DNA of 64,000 nt from Psoroptes ovis (taxonomy: Eukaryota; Arthropoda; Arachnida; Sarcoptiformes; Psoroptidae): positions 4,809,501 through 4,873,500 of the forward strand of contig PQWQ01000001.1 in the NCBI GenBank assembly GCA_002943765.1, written 5' to 3'. Below the pieces are notes generated by a model. That model was not told the origin of the DNA. It searched no databases and saw nothing but the letters and a program-made list of their open reading frames with translations. Both the position numbers and the translations under genes were made by a program. The first letter of the stretch is position 1. Each line of letters opens with the position of its first letter. Below are positions 62,318 through 64,000 of this stretch, piece after piece.

Positions 62318-64000
62318 TATTTTTTGTGTTTCTTTGAATCAATTCAAAATAATCAATTTCACACACTTTGAATGATAATCATTACACAAAAAACTTTAAA
62401 TAATCAAATCATTTTAATCGATTTTCCGATGAAAAAATATCACAGATTTTTTTTGTGGAATTACACCATGTAAAAATCTTTGAATATTTGTGTTCAAGTG
62501 TCGATCAAATCTCACAAAACATTGTCATTGAATCGGTGGTCAATAAAAGAATTTGGAATTGAATTTTGAAAGTCAAAAATATTCACAGGTGGTTTCAGCT
62601 TAACGTTTCAAGGCGTATTCGAAATCAAGAATAATTGGATGAATATTCATTTGTTCAAATCAAAATTCAAATGAATTTCATTGCATTCAAAACATGCGAA
62701 TCACATTTAGAAAAGCAAATATTTGAAACAATCGTAATCAAAAAGCAAACAACATTTCAACACAAAATCTAAATATCGACTGAAAATGGTTTTTCATTCC
62801 TTTGATTTTTTATGTATGTATATGATTGGTGATGTTTGAATTGCAGCAACAGCAACAGCAGCAACAGAAATAAAAAACATTTGAAAAAAAAACGTGAGCT
62901 TATTATCGTTGCGCGCCGTAACTATTTTTTCAAATGAAAATTTTTTTTTGCCATTTATTCCAATGAACAAAAATCAAATCAAATCAAATCAATGCTCCTA
63001 GGCAATCAATCTGTGTGTGTGCACACATAGAGATGGTTATTAGATGGTTGTTGTTGTTGATGACGACGACGATGATCAACAAATAATAACAAGCAAACAC
63101 ACAGCAACATTGCTTGAAATGATCGAAGAAGAAGAAATGAAATGAAATAGCTTTGGCTGTGGCTATTCGTGGCTACACTAACCAAAAAGACTTTACAAGA
63201 GTGCAAGAAGACATTCAGAAGAAAATATTTTCGAATTCAAATATTTCTTATGAAGTATTTGAAGAAAGAAAATGGAAACCACTTGTTGCGCGCGCATTTC
63301 AAAAATTGAAAAAATCAAAACTCGAAACTCGAAATGTGAACAAAATTCAATGAAAATCAATCAACGACCTATTGGTTTTGAGAAAAAACTTAAAAATCAG
63401 AAATAAAACAACCAAAGAGAACCTTTTTGCTTTTGGCTAAAGAAAAAAAAGCTGGCGTGTTGAGATTTTGAATTGGAAAATCGCGCAACAAGTTTGACTA
63501 CTCCTCACCTGCATTTTTCAAGCCAGAAAATAGTTTTCTCAAAGGTACTAAGCTTTGAAAAACTAAGGAAAATAAATGAATACCTGCTGCATATTTTTCT
63601 TTGGTTGAAATTTCTACCAGCCAGCAAAAATTTGGTCAAAATTGGTGTAGCAGTGGTGGTGGTGATGGTGCTGCTGCTGATGATTATATGTTTGTTCATT
63701 GGATGCGATAATATCATTGAATACGCTCTTATACGAGGTAAAACAATTTTTTTCCAATTCAAACATTTCTTATGGCTGTGTTTGCTGTGTTATTTTGAAT
63801 GGTTGTTTTTGGATTGTTTCTCACCAAAAAGAGAAACCAAAAAAAAAACTAAATCAAAGTACATTATTTTCAAAGGTTCTTACATTTTTCTCGAAAGGTT
63901 ATGTGCATGTAAAAGTGCACATTTAATGTATAAGCTGAATGCATATACAGCACAAATGTACATACAACATTGTGATTATTATTATAAAAAATCATTTAAA
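62318..64000. other. Upstream flank of EGFR
   Basis: Should contain the EGFR promoter. It is AT-rich with CAGCAACAGCAACAGCAGCAAC near 62846-62868 and GTTGCGCGC-type sequence at about 62910 and 63287. Two short similar stretches (AATTCAAATATTTCTTATG near 63235, AATTCAAACATTTCTTATG near 63758) are noted. Open frames at 63153-63353 and 63699-63926 have no recognisable homology and are not called. Confidence 0.45.

Noticed and set aside
63153..63353. Lys-rich plus-strand frame starting MAVAIRGYTNQKD
   Set aside because: Normal-looking composition but no recognised domain, and single short frames of this length occur by chance; not called.

Overview
This is a eukaryotic nuclear window and almost certainly an arthropod. 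It is strongly AT-rich, with many TAA/ATG/GAT/CA microsatellites, long Asn/Asp/Ser/His runs inside proteins, mostly short introns (about 50-150 bases, a few of 0.3-2.1 kb) and intact animal genes such as homothorax/Meis, Gbeta5, basigin, PACS and EGFR. Compact genes with small introns, AT-rich spacers and a divergent cuticle-type protein fit an acariform (astigmatid) mite such as a dust or itch mite. The species assignment is an inference. No plasmid, phage, CRISPR or rRNA feature is present. I found no tRNA by eye.

Layout. 1-6.6 kb: the 5' half of homothorax/Meis on the minus strand, with its homeobox exons outside the window to the left. 6.6-17.1 kb: minus-strand TASP1 (taspase), CHCHD4/MIA40, PACS (6 exons) and SMARCE1/BAP111, separated by AT-rich spacers. 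18.1-19.5 kb: a plus-strand secreted protein with two divergent cuticle-like domains. 19.6-36.4 kb: a dense housekeeping block with METTL13, NUP188, ABHD12, DHX37 and ARIH2 on the minus strand. CD2BP2 lies on the plus strand, divergent from DHX37 and convergent with ARIH2. 36.8-38.2 kb: a plus-strand type I membrane protein. 41.7-47.2 kb: the basigin gene and, upstream on the same strand, a three-Ig secreted or surface module whose last exon is phase-compatible with basigin exon 2. 50.8-53.3 kb: plus-strand GNB5 with a long Ser/Thr/Asn-rich extension. 54.3-62.3 kb: a complete minus-strand EGFR gene with 9 coding exons, a long N-terminal extension and a C-terminal PDZ-type ending.

The genes are not an operon and act in different processes: transcription and chromatin (hth, SMARCE1, TASP1), splicing (CD2BP2), ribosome biogenesis and translation (DHX37, METTL13), nuclear pore (NUP188), mitochondrial import (CHCHD4), lipid hydrolysis (ABHD12), ubiquitination (ARIH2), trafficking (PACS), and cell surface and signalling (basigin, Gbeta5, EGFR). 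Exon borders were joined by hand from reading-frame continuity, GT/AG sites and remembered family sequences. Totals are in frame for every complete gene given.

The clearest mobile DNA is a 187-bp non-autonomous hAT-type element with a perfect 8-bp target duplication (44.7 kb). A decayed piggyBac-like remnant is likely at 48.9 kb. I did not find a wholly new biological system. The most interesting points are the two-promoter basigin locus, possible alternative EGFR 5' exons, and the unusual extensions on EGFR and Gbeta5.
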